From Planctomycetaceae bacterium (lineage in GTDB: Bacteria; Planctomycetota; Planctomycetia; Pirellulales; Thermoguttaceae): a DNA stretch of 13,086 nt. The position numbers and the translations under genes were made by a program. The notes under the pieces were generated by a model that was not told the origin of the DNA, made no database searches, and was given only the letters and a program-made list of their open reading frames with translations. This document shows positions 1 to 6,500 of the stretch, piece by piece. Position 1 is the stretch's first letter. Each line of letters opens with the position of its first letter. The stretch is taken from contig JAITDV010000246.1 in the NCBI GenBank assembly GCA_031282385.1, positions 1 through 13,086 on the forward strand. The letters run 5' to 3'.

Positions 1-40
1 GGGTCAGGGGTGGTCTCCTACAGGTTAGCGAAAAGGTCTA
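1..40 (+). mobile_element. MITE family 1, copy 1 (right end only, cut by window edge)
   Basis: These bases match the right-hand end of the six other family copies: the GGGGTGGTCTCCTACAGG stretch, then the terminal inverted repeat AGGTTAGCGAAAAGGTCT, then the TA junction at 39-40. The rest of the element lies outside the window. The family has TA target-site duplications and no coding capacity, as expected of a non-autonomous Tc1/mariner-IS630-type element. Confidence 0.85.
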
Positions 41-129
41 TTATCAAAATTAATTGACAAGGAGTCCTCATTCAGATGCTCAAACGAACTCGCCGCGAAC
101 AAGTTGGCTACCATTAAAAAAACAAAAAA

Positions 130-150
130 GACTTTTTCAGGGACGACTAG
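130..150 (+). repeat. 20-nt dispersed motif, copy 1
   Basis: GACTTTTTCAGGGACGACTA occurs here and, with one mismatch, in inverted orientation at 12971-12990. It is followed by short repeats: GACGA/TCGTC around 142-156, and CTGTCG at 156-161 and again near 171-176. The motif resembles the outer end of an insertion sequence, but no transposase is present and the family is not identified. It could also be a short dispersed repeat unrelated to transposition. Confidence 0.4.
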
Positions 151-191
151 ATCGTCTGTCGGCAGATGGTCTGTCGATGTTTGTTGTTTGT

Positions 192-232
192 GTTACGGTT
201 TTTTGTGATTCAATAGTATGAATCGCCGTAAC
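192..232. other. Nested inverted repeat upstream of the EF-hand gene
   Basis: GTTACGG (192-198) pairs with CCGTAAC (226-232). Inside it, GATTCA (207-212) pairs with TGAATC (219-224) around a 6-nt loop. It ends 34 nt before the start codon at 267, so it could be an operator or a 5'-leader hairpin. No known regulator or riboswitch is recognised. The 1-266 interval otherwise holds only the repeat end and the 20-nt motif. Confidence 0.4.
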
Positions 233-266
233 TGAAAATTTTAGTAATTTAACAAAAGTTAAAACC

Positions 267-893
267 ATGAAAAAGAATCTTTTAATTGGACTTGGCGTAA
301 TAACAAGTTTAACAATTTGCGTTGTTGTTATTTACGCACAAATTAGTAACAATCCGTCGGTTCCTTCTGTTGAAGTCAACGCGCGATTTGCAAGTGCGGA
401 CAAAAACGGGGACGGTGTTTTGAGCAAGGAAGAGTTTGCAAATTACCTTGCCAAAATAAAGCAGGTACAATCTACACAAGGAACCGTAAAAATTTGTCCT
501 GAAACCGGTTTACCTTGTGAACATGATGACGCAAACGCAAGCGATTGTTGCGACGACGGTGTTAAAACTGTTGCGAAAAAAGCCGATGGTGAAAAAGGTT
601 GCTGCGGTGAAAGCAAAAATGCTGAAACTGTTTCGGTAAAATTTTCAAAAGAAGGCGAAACGAAAAAAGGCGGTTGTTGCGGCAACAAAGACAATGCCAA
701 AAATACTAACGCGAAAAAAGCCGATGGTGAAAAAGGTTGTTGCGGCGATAAGCCGAAAGAGACCAAAAAGGAAACCAATTCTGCGGATGAATTAACTGTT
801 ACAGATTCCAAGAATCCGGTTGCGGTTGAAAAAGCAGAAGCGGAAACGAAAACTCCCGACGTCAGTAAAACCAATTCAAATGACAAACAATAA
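267..893 (+). CDS. Exported EF-hand protein with Cys-Cys-Gly motifs
   Basis: This 208-residue protein has a hydrophobic N-terminus (residues 4-24) that is either a signal peptide or a membrane anchor, so it should act outside the cytoplasm. Residues 45-56 (DKNGDGVLSKEE) form a canonical 12-residue EF-hand loop with acidic or Asn ligands at positions 1, 3 and 5 and Glu at 12. Calcium binding is therefore likely, although there is only one loop. The rest is Lys/Glu-rich and low in complexity, with CC pairs at 94-95, 112-113, 137-138 and 158-159 plus C77 and C84. The last three pairs sit in GCCG contexts, and ADGEKGCCG is repeated exactly at 106-114 and 152-160. The Cys pairs suggest metal or redox binding, but no named family is recognised. 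The start has no clear Shine-Dalgarno sequence. A MITE begins 12 nt after the stop codon. Confidence 0.8.
   Translation: MKKNLLIGLGVITSLTICVVVIYAQISNNPSVPSVEVNARFASADKNGDGVLSKEEFANYLAKIKQVQSTQGTVKICPETGLPCEHDDANASDCCDDGVKTVAKKADGEKGCCGESKNAETVSVKFSKEGETKKGGCCGNKDNAKNTNAKKADGEKGCCGDKPKETKKETNSADELTVTDSKNPVAVEKAEAETKTPDVSKTNSNDKQ
573..610 (+). repeat. Intragenic direct repeat, unit 1
   Basis: This 38-nt unit encodes part of the AKKADGEKGCCG segment and recurs at 711-748 with two differences, at least one of them in a third codon position. It indicates recent internal duplication of the Cys-Cys module within the EF-hand gene. Confidence 0.75.
711..748 (+). repeat. Intragenic direct repeat, unit 2
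   Basis: Second copy of the 38-nt unit at 573-610, 138 bp downstream and in the same reading frame. It encodes the fourth GCCG motif of the EF-hand protein. Confidence 0.75.
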
Positions 894-905
894 ATTGTGA
901 ATCAT

Positions 906-1048
906 TAGACCTTTTCGCTAACCTGTAGGAGACCACCCCTGCCCCCTCCGAAGGAGGGGTTAGGGGTGGTCTTGGAGGAGTTAAAGGCGGTTTTTTGTTG
1001 TAGGTTTTTTGTTGCGTTGATGTATTTTTAAGTTAGAGAAAAGGTCTA
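906..1048 (-). mobile_element. MITE family 1, copy 2 (short form, 139 bp between TAs)
   Basis: TA junctions lie at 906-907 and 1047-1048. The terminal repeats AGACCTTTTCGCTAACCT and AGTTAGAGAAAAGGTCT are inverted. The element is in the opposite orientation to the other copies, with its right end beside the stop codon of the EF-hand gene. It lacks the central 51 bp of the normal form, so the two palindrome arms (GACCACCCCT...AGGGGTGGTC, about 932-974) are joined directly into one strong hairpin. That hairpin may act as a transcription terminator for the EF-hand gene, although no T-tract follows it immediately. Confidence 0.9.
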
Positions 1049-1177
1049 TTAAAATCCAACAGATACCCCTTGTTGAACAACTTGTAACCGCAGGTTATAC
1101 TTTTTGCGTTTGATGTCTGTTTGATTATCGGCGTGAAGATTTCCTATTGATGTTCATTCATTGCGGACAAGAGTTAT

Positions 1178-1374
1178 ACTCTGCACACTTTAAAATTTAG
1201 TTTTCTTTTTTATGAGGCAAAATTGACTTTGCGGATACGGCAAAAATGAATACTATCTAAGAAACAAAAAAATCAAGTGTGATGAGTATTTCCTTGTCTT
1301 GTCCAAATATTGTCCAAAAAACAATACAAAAAACATTCCATTGAAGTATTACAGAAATTTAAAGTGTGAACAGT
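1178..1374. repeat. Spacer segment bounded by R2-type inverted ends
   Basis: The spacer 894-1409 holds MITE copy 2 and this segment, and no gene was seen in it. An R2-like end (CACACTTTAAAATTT, about 1184-1198) and its inverted counterpart (GAAATTTAAAGTGTGAACAG, 1354-1373) bound about 197 bp whose interior does not resemble R2. Inside are two 11-bp-spaced direct repeats, TTGTCCAAA at 1299-1307 and 1310-1318. A short inverted repeat, TAACC-gcac-like, with GGTTA at 1085-1097, lies just upstream of the segment. It could be a diverged R2 relative or two chance or isolated ends. Confidence 0.3.
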
Positions 1375-1385
1375 TTAAAAATTAT

Positions 1386-1404
1386 TTGTGAACGTTTATC
1401 ACAA
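1386..1404. promoter_or_regulatory. TTGTGA-N7-TCACAA palindrome just before the start of the PilO/PilP-like gene
   Basis: A perfect 6-bp inverted repeat with a 7-nt spacer ends 5 nt before the ATG at 1410. It resembles a CRP/FNR-family operator (TGTGA-N6-TCACA), but the spacer is one base longer. At this position it could equally be an RNA hairpin covering the translation start. No Shine-Dalgarno sequence is visible here. Confidence 0.25.
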
Positions 1405-1409
1405 TTTTT

Positions 1410-2351
1410 ATGAACAGTATTTTTGATATATCCACACAAGAGAAACGAGAACGATTTCTGCTTATTTTGGCGGGGGTTATACTTTGTTGTGTTGTGTTGC
1501 CTTTTTGTTACAATTATTTTAATACGTCTATTTCAAAATTGCGGACGGAAAAGGCAAAATTAGAGGAAGCGGTGGCAAAACTTAATGCAGAAGTCAAAGA
1601 TGAAAAACACGTGCGGGAACGTCTTGGAGAATTCAGCAGACAATCATTACCGTCCGGCGAACTTGCTAAATCACAATATCAAAATTGGCTTGTCGATACC
1701 GCTGGCGCCGCAGGTTTACGCGAAAGAAAAGTTGACATCGGTAACGAAACTAATCTTCTTAAAGACTATTATAAAAAGTACACTTTCAAACTCACGGGTA
1801 AAGGTAAGTTAGAAAATGTTGCGGAATTTTTACGGCGGTTTAATAAGACAAATTATATGCACCTCATCAAGAAAATTTCTCCATCGCCAATCAAAAATTC
1901 AGAAATGATAGATGTTGCAATAACAATCGAGGCGGTTGCATCAATAAGAGCCAAAACTGTTAAGACATTGCCGCTTGTTGATAAGGAACTTTTGAAAATC
2001 ACGCCGGCAGAACAAGCCGTACTCGATGAAATTAAAAAACGCAAATTATTCATGCCTTACACGCCGTCAAAACCGCCAACCCCGCCGCCACCTCCGCCGC
2101 CGCCCAAACCGCCGTTTTACCAAGCTCCGTATTGTTACGTAATTGCAATAGTTGAATCCGACGGACAAAGGCAAGTTTGGATTGATCACAGAGTTGCGGG
2201 AAAACAATACAAATTGTATGAAGGCGATTCGTTCCGGTTAGAAGGTGTTAATTGTACTATTGAGAAAATCGAATTTGATCGTATTCATGTTGATGCAGAC
2301 AAGCAAAAATTTATCATTAAACAAGGTAAATCATTCGCCGAATACGAATAA
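1410..2351 (+). CDS. PilO-like inner-membrane protein with fused PilP/GspC-like domain
   Basis: This 313-residue protein reads in order as follows: a short cytoplasmic start, one membrane helix (about 17-37), a coiled coil (about 41-75), and an alpha/beta domain (about 85-178) with the QYQNWL...GLRERKVDIG layout seen in PilO/GspM-type assembly proteins. A proline-rich linker follows (216-236, with eight consecutive prolines at 225-232), then a 75-residue beta-rich domain (237-313) ending in GDSFRLEGVNCTIEKIEFD. The last domain resembles the PilP/GspC homology region. In type IV pilus and type II secretion systems, PilO and PilP form the alignment complex linking the inner-membrane platform to the outer-membrane secretin. 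The call rests on architecture and pattern, not on a database match. No other pilus genes are nearby. An R2 repeat begins 5 nt after the stop codon. Confidence 0.55.
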   Translation: MNSIFDISTQEKRERFLLILAGVILCCVVLPFCYNYFNTSISKLRTEKAKLEEAVAKLNAEVKDEKHVRERLGEFSRQSLPSGELAKSQYQNWLVDTAGAAGLRERKVDIGNETNLLKDYYKKYTFKLTGKGKLENVAEFLRRFNKTNYMHLIKKISPSPIKNSEMIDVAITIEAVASIRAKTVKTLPLVDKELLKITPAEQAVLDEIKKRKLFMPYTPSKPPTPPPPPPPPKPPFYQAPYCYVIAIVESDGQRQVWIDHRVAGKQYKLYEGDSFRLEGVNCTIEKIEFDRIHVDADKQKFIIKQGKSFAEYE

Positions 2352-2356
2352 CTTAA

Positions 2357-2451
2357 ACTGTTCACACTTTAATTTCGTCTACTGCCGTATGCTTACCTAT
2401 TGGAAAGCGGGCTTTTACGCTCTTGAATCACGCAATTTATAGTGCGAATAT
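2357..2451 (+). repeat. R2 repeat, copy a
   Basis: The left end is ACTGTTCACACTTTAA. The centre carries an imperfect hairpin (CGTATGCTTACC / GGAAAGCGGGC), and the right end is GCAATTTATAGTGCGAATA. It starts 5 nt after the stop codon of the PilO-like gene and runs straight into MITE copy 3. One frame stays open, runs through YWKAGFYALESRNL and ends at TAG. The hairpin followed by TTTT could serve as a terminator. The spacer 2352-2757 contains this repeat, the MITE and the next gene's leader. Confidence 0.8.
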
Positions 2452-2698
2452 TAGACCTTTTCTCTAACCTTAAAATACATCAACGCAACAAAAAACCTAC
2501 AACGAAAAACCGCCTTTAACTCCTCCGAGACCACCCCTAACCCCTCCGAGTGAGGGGAATAAGAAGATGTCTCCGAGTGAGGCGAATAAGAAGATGTCTC
2601 CGAGGGAGGGGATAAGAATATGCCTCCGAGTGAGGCGAATAATTCCCCTCCTTCGGAGGGGTCAGGGGTGGTCTCCTACAGGTTAGCGAAAAGGTCTA
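2452..2698 (+). mobile_element. MITE family 1, copy 3 (expanded form, 243 bp between TAs)
   Basis: TA junctions lie at 2452-2453 and 2697-2698, and the terminal repeats are AGACCTTTTCTCTAACCT and AGGTTAGCGAAAAGGTCT. The centre holds extra tandem units of 26-27 bp (2545-2571, 2572-2598, 2599-2624, then a partial unit), each starting TCCGAGTGAGGCG or a variant. This accounts for the 53 bp excess over the normal 190 bp. The right end lies 59 bp before the next gene's start, so that gene's promoter may overlap the MITE. Confidence 0.92.
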
Positions 2699-2746
2699 GT
2701 ATATGAGAATTTCGTAGTTACGCAGTGGAAATTTTCGTTGTTTTGC

Positions 2747-2750
2747 GGAG
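2747..2750 (+). promoter_or_regulatory. Ribosome binding site GGAG that sets the start at 2758
   Basis: GGAG is spaced 7 nt from the ATG at 2758. The upstream in-frame GTG at 2725 has no comparable site, so the ATG is preferred. Confidence 0.65.
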
Positions 2751-2757
2751 AAAGGAA

Positions 2758-3237
2758 ATGAGTTTTCGTAGTGTTATTTGTCGTCTTGTTGCGTTGCTTG
2801 ATATTGTGTTGTTGATGCTTGGGATACTTGTTATTTGTATGGCAAATTCACAGATTATCAATGACAACGAAACACGAGCGGCGTTGAGTGCGGAAGAAAT
2901 TGGGCGTGTTGATGTTGATTTGGAAATGGTACGGCAACGTTTGGTTGCGTCGCAGTTGTTGAAGGGATTGATGTTGGTGTATGCGGAAACGGCGCAAGGA
3001 CAGAATTTTGACCGTTGTTTTTTGCTTGATACAAACGGAAAACCAGACAAAGAAATTCAACTGATAAACGCAAAACATCCATCCGACGTTCCTGAATTGA
3101 AACCCGGAATGACTGTCGTGTTGCTTATAAGCGACGCTGGTTTTGACAGTAAATGGACTCCAAAACGAATCCGTAATATTGAAGCAACTTTTGAAATAAA
3201 AATCGTTACGTTGTACAACATAAATTTAGGAATTTGA
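2758..3237 (+). CDS. Small single-pass membrane protein, possibly ExbD/TolR-like
   Basis: This 159-residue protein has one N-terminal membrane helix (about 8-28) that contains an aspartate near its start (D15 in LLDIVLLMLGILVI), then a helical segment (42-80) and a soluble C-terminal domain. The buried Asp and the closing beta-alpha-beta pattern (VVLLISDAG, helix KRIRNIEATF, then EIKIVTLYNI) resemble ExbD/TolR, which couple the proton gradient to outer-membrane processes through that Asp. The match is weak: the family's usual basic N-terminus and partner ExbB/TolQ gene are missing, and the middle segment is unusual. Without that call, it is a hypothetical inner-membrane protein with a periplasmic domain. 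An R2 repeat starts 29 nt after the stop codon. Confidence 0.7.
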   Translation: MSFRSVICRLVALLDIVLLMLGILVICMANSQIINDNETRAALSAEEIGRVDVDLEMVRQRLVASQLLKGLMLVYAETAQGQNFDRCFLLDTNGKPDKEIQLINAKHPSDVPELKPGMTVVLLISDAGFDSKWTPKRIRNIEATFEIKIVTLYNINLGI

Positions 3238-3266
3238 ACAAACGTTTTTGAGTTACCGAATTTTAA

Positions 3267-3361
3267 ACTGCCCGCACTTTAATTTCCTTTACCTTCGCCT
3301 GCTTACCTATCGGAAATCAGGCTTTTACGCTCTTGAGTCTCGCAATTTATAGTACGAACAG
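3267..3361 (+). repeat. R2 repeat, copy b
   Basis: This copy has the same layout as copy a, including the hairpin GCCTGCTTACC / GGAAATCAGGC. Its right end (GCAATTTATAGTACGAACAG) is the best inverted match to the family's left end. The open frame reads RKSGFYALESRNL then TAG. It lies between the ends of two converging genes and abuts MITE copy 4. The 302-bp spacer 3238-3539 holds nothing else. Confidence 0.82.
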
Positions 3362-3555
3362 TAGACCTTTTCTCTAACCTAAAAATACAACAACGCAACA
3401 AAAAACCTACAACGAAAAACCGCCTTTAACTCATCCGAGACCACCCCTAACCCCTCCGAAGGAGGGGAATAAGAAGATGCCTCCGAAGGTGGCGAATTAT
3501 TCACCTCCTTCGGAGGGGTCAGAGGTGGTCTCGGAGAGGTTAAAGAAAAGGTCTA
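3362..3555 (+). mobile_element. MITE family 1, copy 4 (overlaps the stop of the 1396-residue gene)
   Basis: TA junctions lie at 3362-3363 and 3554-3555, with 190 bp between them. The right terminal repeat reads AGGTTAAAGAAAAGGTCT, whereas the other copies have GC where this one has AA. On the minus strand the incoming gene reads through the TA and uses a TAA inside this repeat (3540-3542). Confidence 0.92.
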
Positions 3556-6500
3556 TTCTTTTCTTTTTGATTTCTGTTTATTAATTTTGTTAATAATACT
3601 GTAACAAGAATTGCGGCGCTGACAATACCATCAGGGAAAAATATAAGCATTGAGCAACCTAAACTAAAAAACCAAAAAAGCGGATGACGTAGGAAAATTT
3701 CTTTCGGTTTAATATGTTTGTACTTCCATAAAAATAAAACTGTTACCACCAGCATAAGCACAATCAAAATTACACGCACAAAAATATCGAATCCACCTGT
3801 AATTCCGATTGCTTCTGCAGCTGTTGTCAAGCGAATTTCACTTACGCCGCCCTTGACCGTACCGAATAAACTTGCTTTTGACTGTGTCATTGCAATCCGA
3901 CATAACGCAACCGGATTCGATTCTATCAACGATGGCAAGACACGTTTTTCTGTTACAATAATTCCAAGCCGTTGGGATTCGCGATCTTTTCGTATTTGCA
4001 AAGCTTGCAGTGATTTTTCAGGCGACTCCATCATTCCGATTAATGAGTTGATGGTTCGTTGGTCTGAATTTTTGTCTGATATATGAGCCGGCAATACTTT
4101 ATCACTTGTATCAGTAATTATTGCCGGATAAGTTGTTTTGAGATAATTTATTGTTCTGTTTATTCCTGACCATTCTTGTTCCCATTGTGTAAACCAATGT
4201 CTTATTTCAACATTTCTTCCTGTTGTTTGAGTTGGTATTGCCGACGCGATAAACAACAAATTATCCAGCCGTATCAAATCAAATTTTAATAACATTCCTG
4301 CCGCAGTTCCGCCGGCGACTGGAATTTGACTTCCTAACATTTCTGTAACGATATTTCTGTTGTTAGTTGGTCTGTCAGTATTTCCTATTGAATTTGTATT
4401 TGTACTTGTACTTGTACTTGTACTTGTACTTAAACCGGATTTTGATTCTGTACCGGCAACAAAAACATTGAGATGCCGTTTAGCGAGTTCTACATTTTCG
4501 TCGTATGAAATTGTCCATAATGTTTCGTTTACCTCTACGTTTTCAAGTGTCGGCAACCGCAATGTCATTGGAATTGAGTCGAAAACAGCACGGAAAATTA
4601 ATCCAATCCGCAACGGATAATCACTGTTGCAAATTTCCAATTGCCAGCGGTTGTTATCAATTTTTACGCCGCCGCTGCTTACACTTGAGTTACCAATTGC
4701 GCCGCCGCAAATAGATATTTTGATCAACTCATAACCGTCAGGCATCGCAACTATAAACTTATCATCGCCGATATTTTTCAAGTCCAATGTTGCTGTGCCG
4801 AACAATTCGCCGTTGCGATTAACGTGAAAATTAATATCGTAAAGCGTAACAAATGGTCTTGTGCCGCCGCGAATAATTGATGCGGAATAATTATTACCGG
4901 TTGCGATAAGATAAATTGATTCTGATTGGTACGGCGTCAATGTCATCAAATATTCTTGCGCAGTGCCGTCAACTTTTTGCAAATTCAATAAATTCCACGA
5001 AATTGATTTTGAGTTTTCTATATTAATTTTATCGCCGTTATTTTTTGATCCAATAATTCTGTTGTCTTCTGTTTTGATTTCGGCGGGCAAGATTATGTAA
5101 TTTTTTATTTCGGCTTGTTCGCCGTTATTCCATTCGGGAGTGATTTTGGGCAGTGAAATTGTTCTGTTTTGTCCATTTAATGTTGCGTGAATTTTGAAGT
5201 GTTGTTGTTTTGATGTATTGTTAGCGGGAGAGATTACGAGTTGTGATTGTCCGTTTGTCCGGTGTTGTTCGATTGACCATTTTACGGGCGGTTCGATTGA
5301 TGTAATGAGTACAATATTTTCGTCAAGCAGAAGCCGTATTTGTTCAAGTTCGCCGGCAGGAATTTTCCAATTTAAGTCAAAAATTGCGCCCCAAGTTGTA
5401 TTGGAATTTACTGACACTGGAGTTGGCGGCGAGGTCGAAGTGGATGTGGAAGTGGAAGTGGAAGTGGAATTATTTATTGTAACAGAAATGTTTGTTGAAT
5501 CGGCAACAGACGGCGAGCTTGAAGTCGGTTGTACGGTTGATGGAGTTGGTCGGGAATTTGTTGGACTGGAGGTTGGTTTTGAAGTGTGCAATGGAAACAA
5601 AATGGTTGTGATGTCGCCTTGAATTACGGGGCGATTTGGTGATATGACGATTTGCGGTGAAATTATATTAGCTGGATTTTTTGTATCTATAGAGTTCCAC
5701 AATCCGACAAATTGCGAGTTTGCAAAAAGATTTCGTTGTATGTTTTCTGCTTTCCATACGGTTTCTTTAACGTTGCTGTGTACAATCAAAGCAGATGCGC
5801 GGTAGAGTTCAAATTGATGTTTCAATAATTCTACATCGTTAAATTCTATCATTGGCACGCGGTTAATATTATTTGTAACGAAATATCCTGTTACGGTAAT
5901 TCGGTATTTTCCCGAAAGCGGTTTGCGGAAGAAAATTTTGCGTTCAATTCTGGTTTCGTTATTTATATTTTTTGCGTTTTGTGTTCTTCCCCAACGTGTT
6001 GAAATTAGATTACGTTGTGAATCATATACATCAATTGCTTCTACGATAACCGATTGCGGCAATGTAAAATTTTGCCCGAACATATCGCCTTCGCTTTCAA
6101 ATTCGGCAGTGCATTGTAGAGTTGAGTTGTCGGTGTCGAGCAAAGTTGATTGAACAAGTGTAACATTTGGCGTAATAGATTTGGTTTTTATTGCAAGTTT
6201 CCAGTCGGCGGCGGTTTGATTCAAGTTATACTCGGCAAGAATTTTTTCGGGATTTACAGCCGGATCGGTAACGGCGTTCAACGAGATAGTACCCCAGTCA
6301 GGTGAAATTGATTTATTCCTTCCTTGCGGCGGTAAATCAAGTTCTAAAAGCGAATCAGGCAAAATTGCGAGCAATGATTTATTTATTTTTACGCGATAAG
6401 GTTTGATATTTGGCAAGCGTACATGTCCTACGCCGGCAAAATCACGCAACACAAATCCCGCCTGCAACGTAAACGAACCCGATACCGGCGACTTGAAAAT

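Noticed and set aside
443..886. 147-codon open frame antisense to the EF-hand gene
   Set aside because: It is a shadow of the Lys/Glu-rich, stop-poor coding sequence; the plus-strand frame has the signal peptide and EF-hand.
2245..2442. 65-codon frame ending KAGFYALESRNL
   Set aside because: Its start lies inside the PilO/PilP-like gene in another frame. Only the R2 part is of interest, and it is reported as a repeat rather than a gene.
2357..2451. R2 as a tRNA or known structured RNA
   Set aside because: There is only one imperfect hairpin, no cloverleaf or TPsiC-like box, and no recognised riboswitch core.
2725..2757. GTG start for the small membrane protein
   Set aside because: It has no ribosome binding site and adds a charged segment before the helix; the ATG at 2758 has GGAG upstream.
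3238..3539. Classical intrinsic terminator between the converging genes
   Set aside because: The hairpins present belong to R2 and the MITE; the R2 hairpin is followed by only TTTT, so termination is possible but not shown.
5194..5622. 142-codon plus-strand frame inside the giant gene, rich in Val-Glu
   Set aside because: It is the complement of the hexamer Ser-Thr tract and linker and has no independent coding signs.
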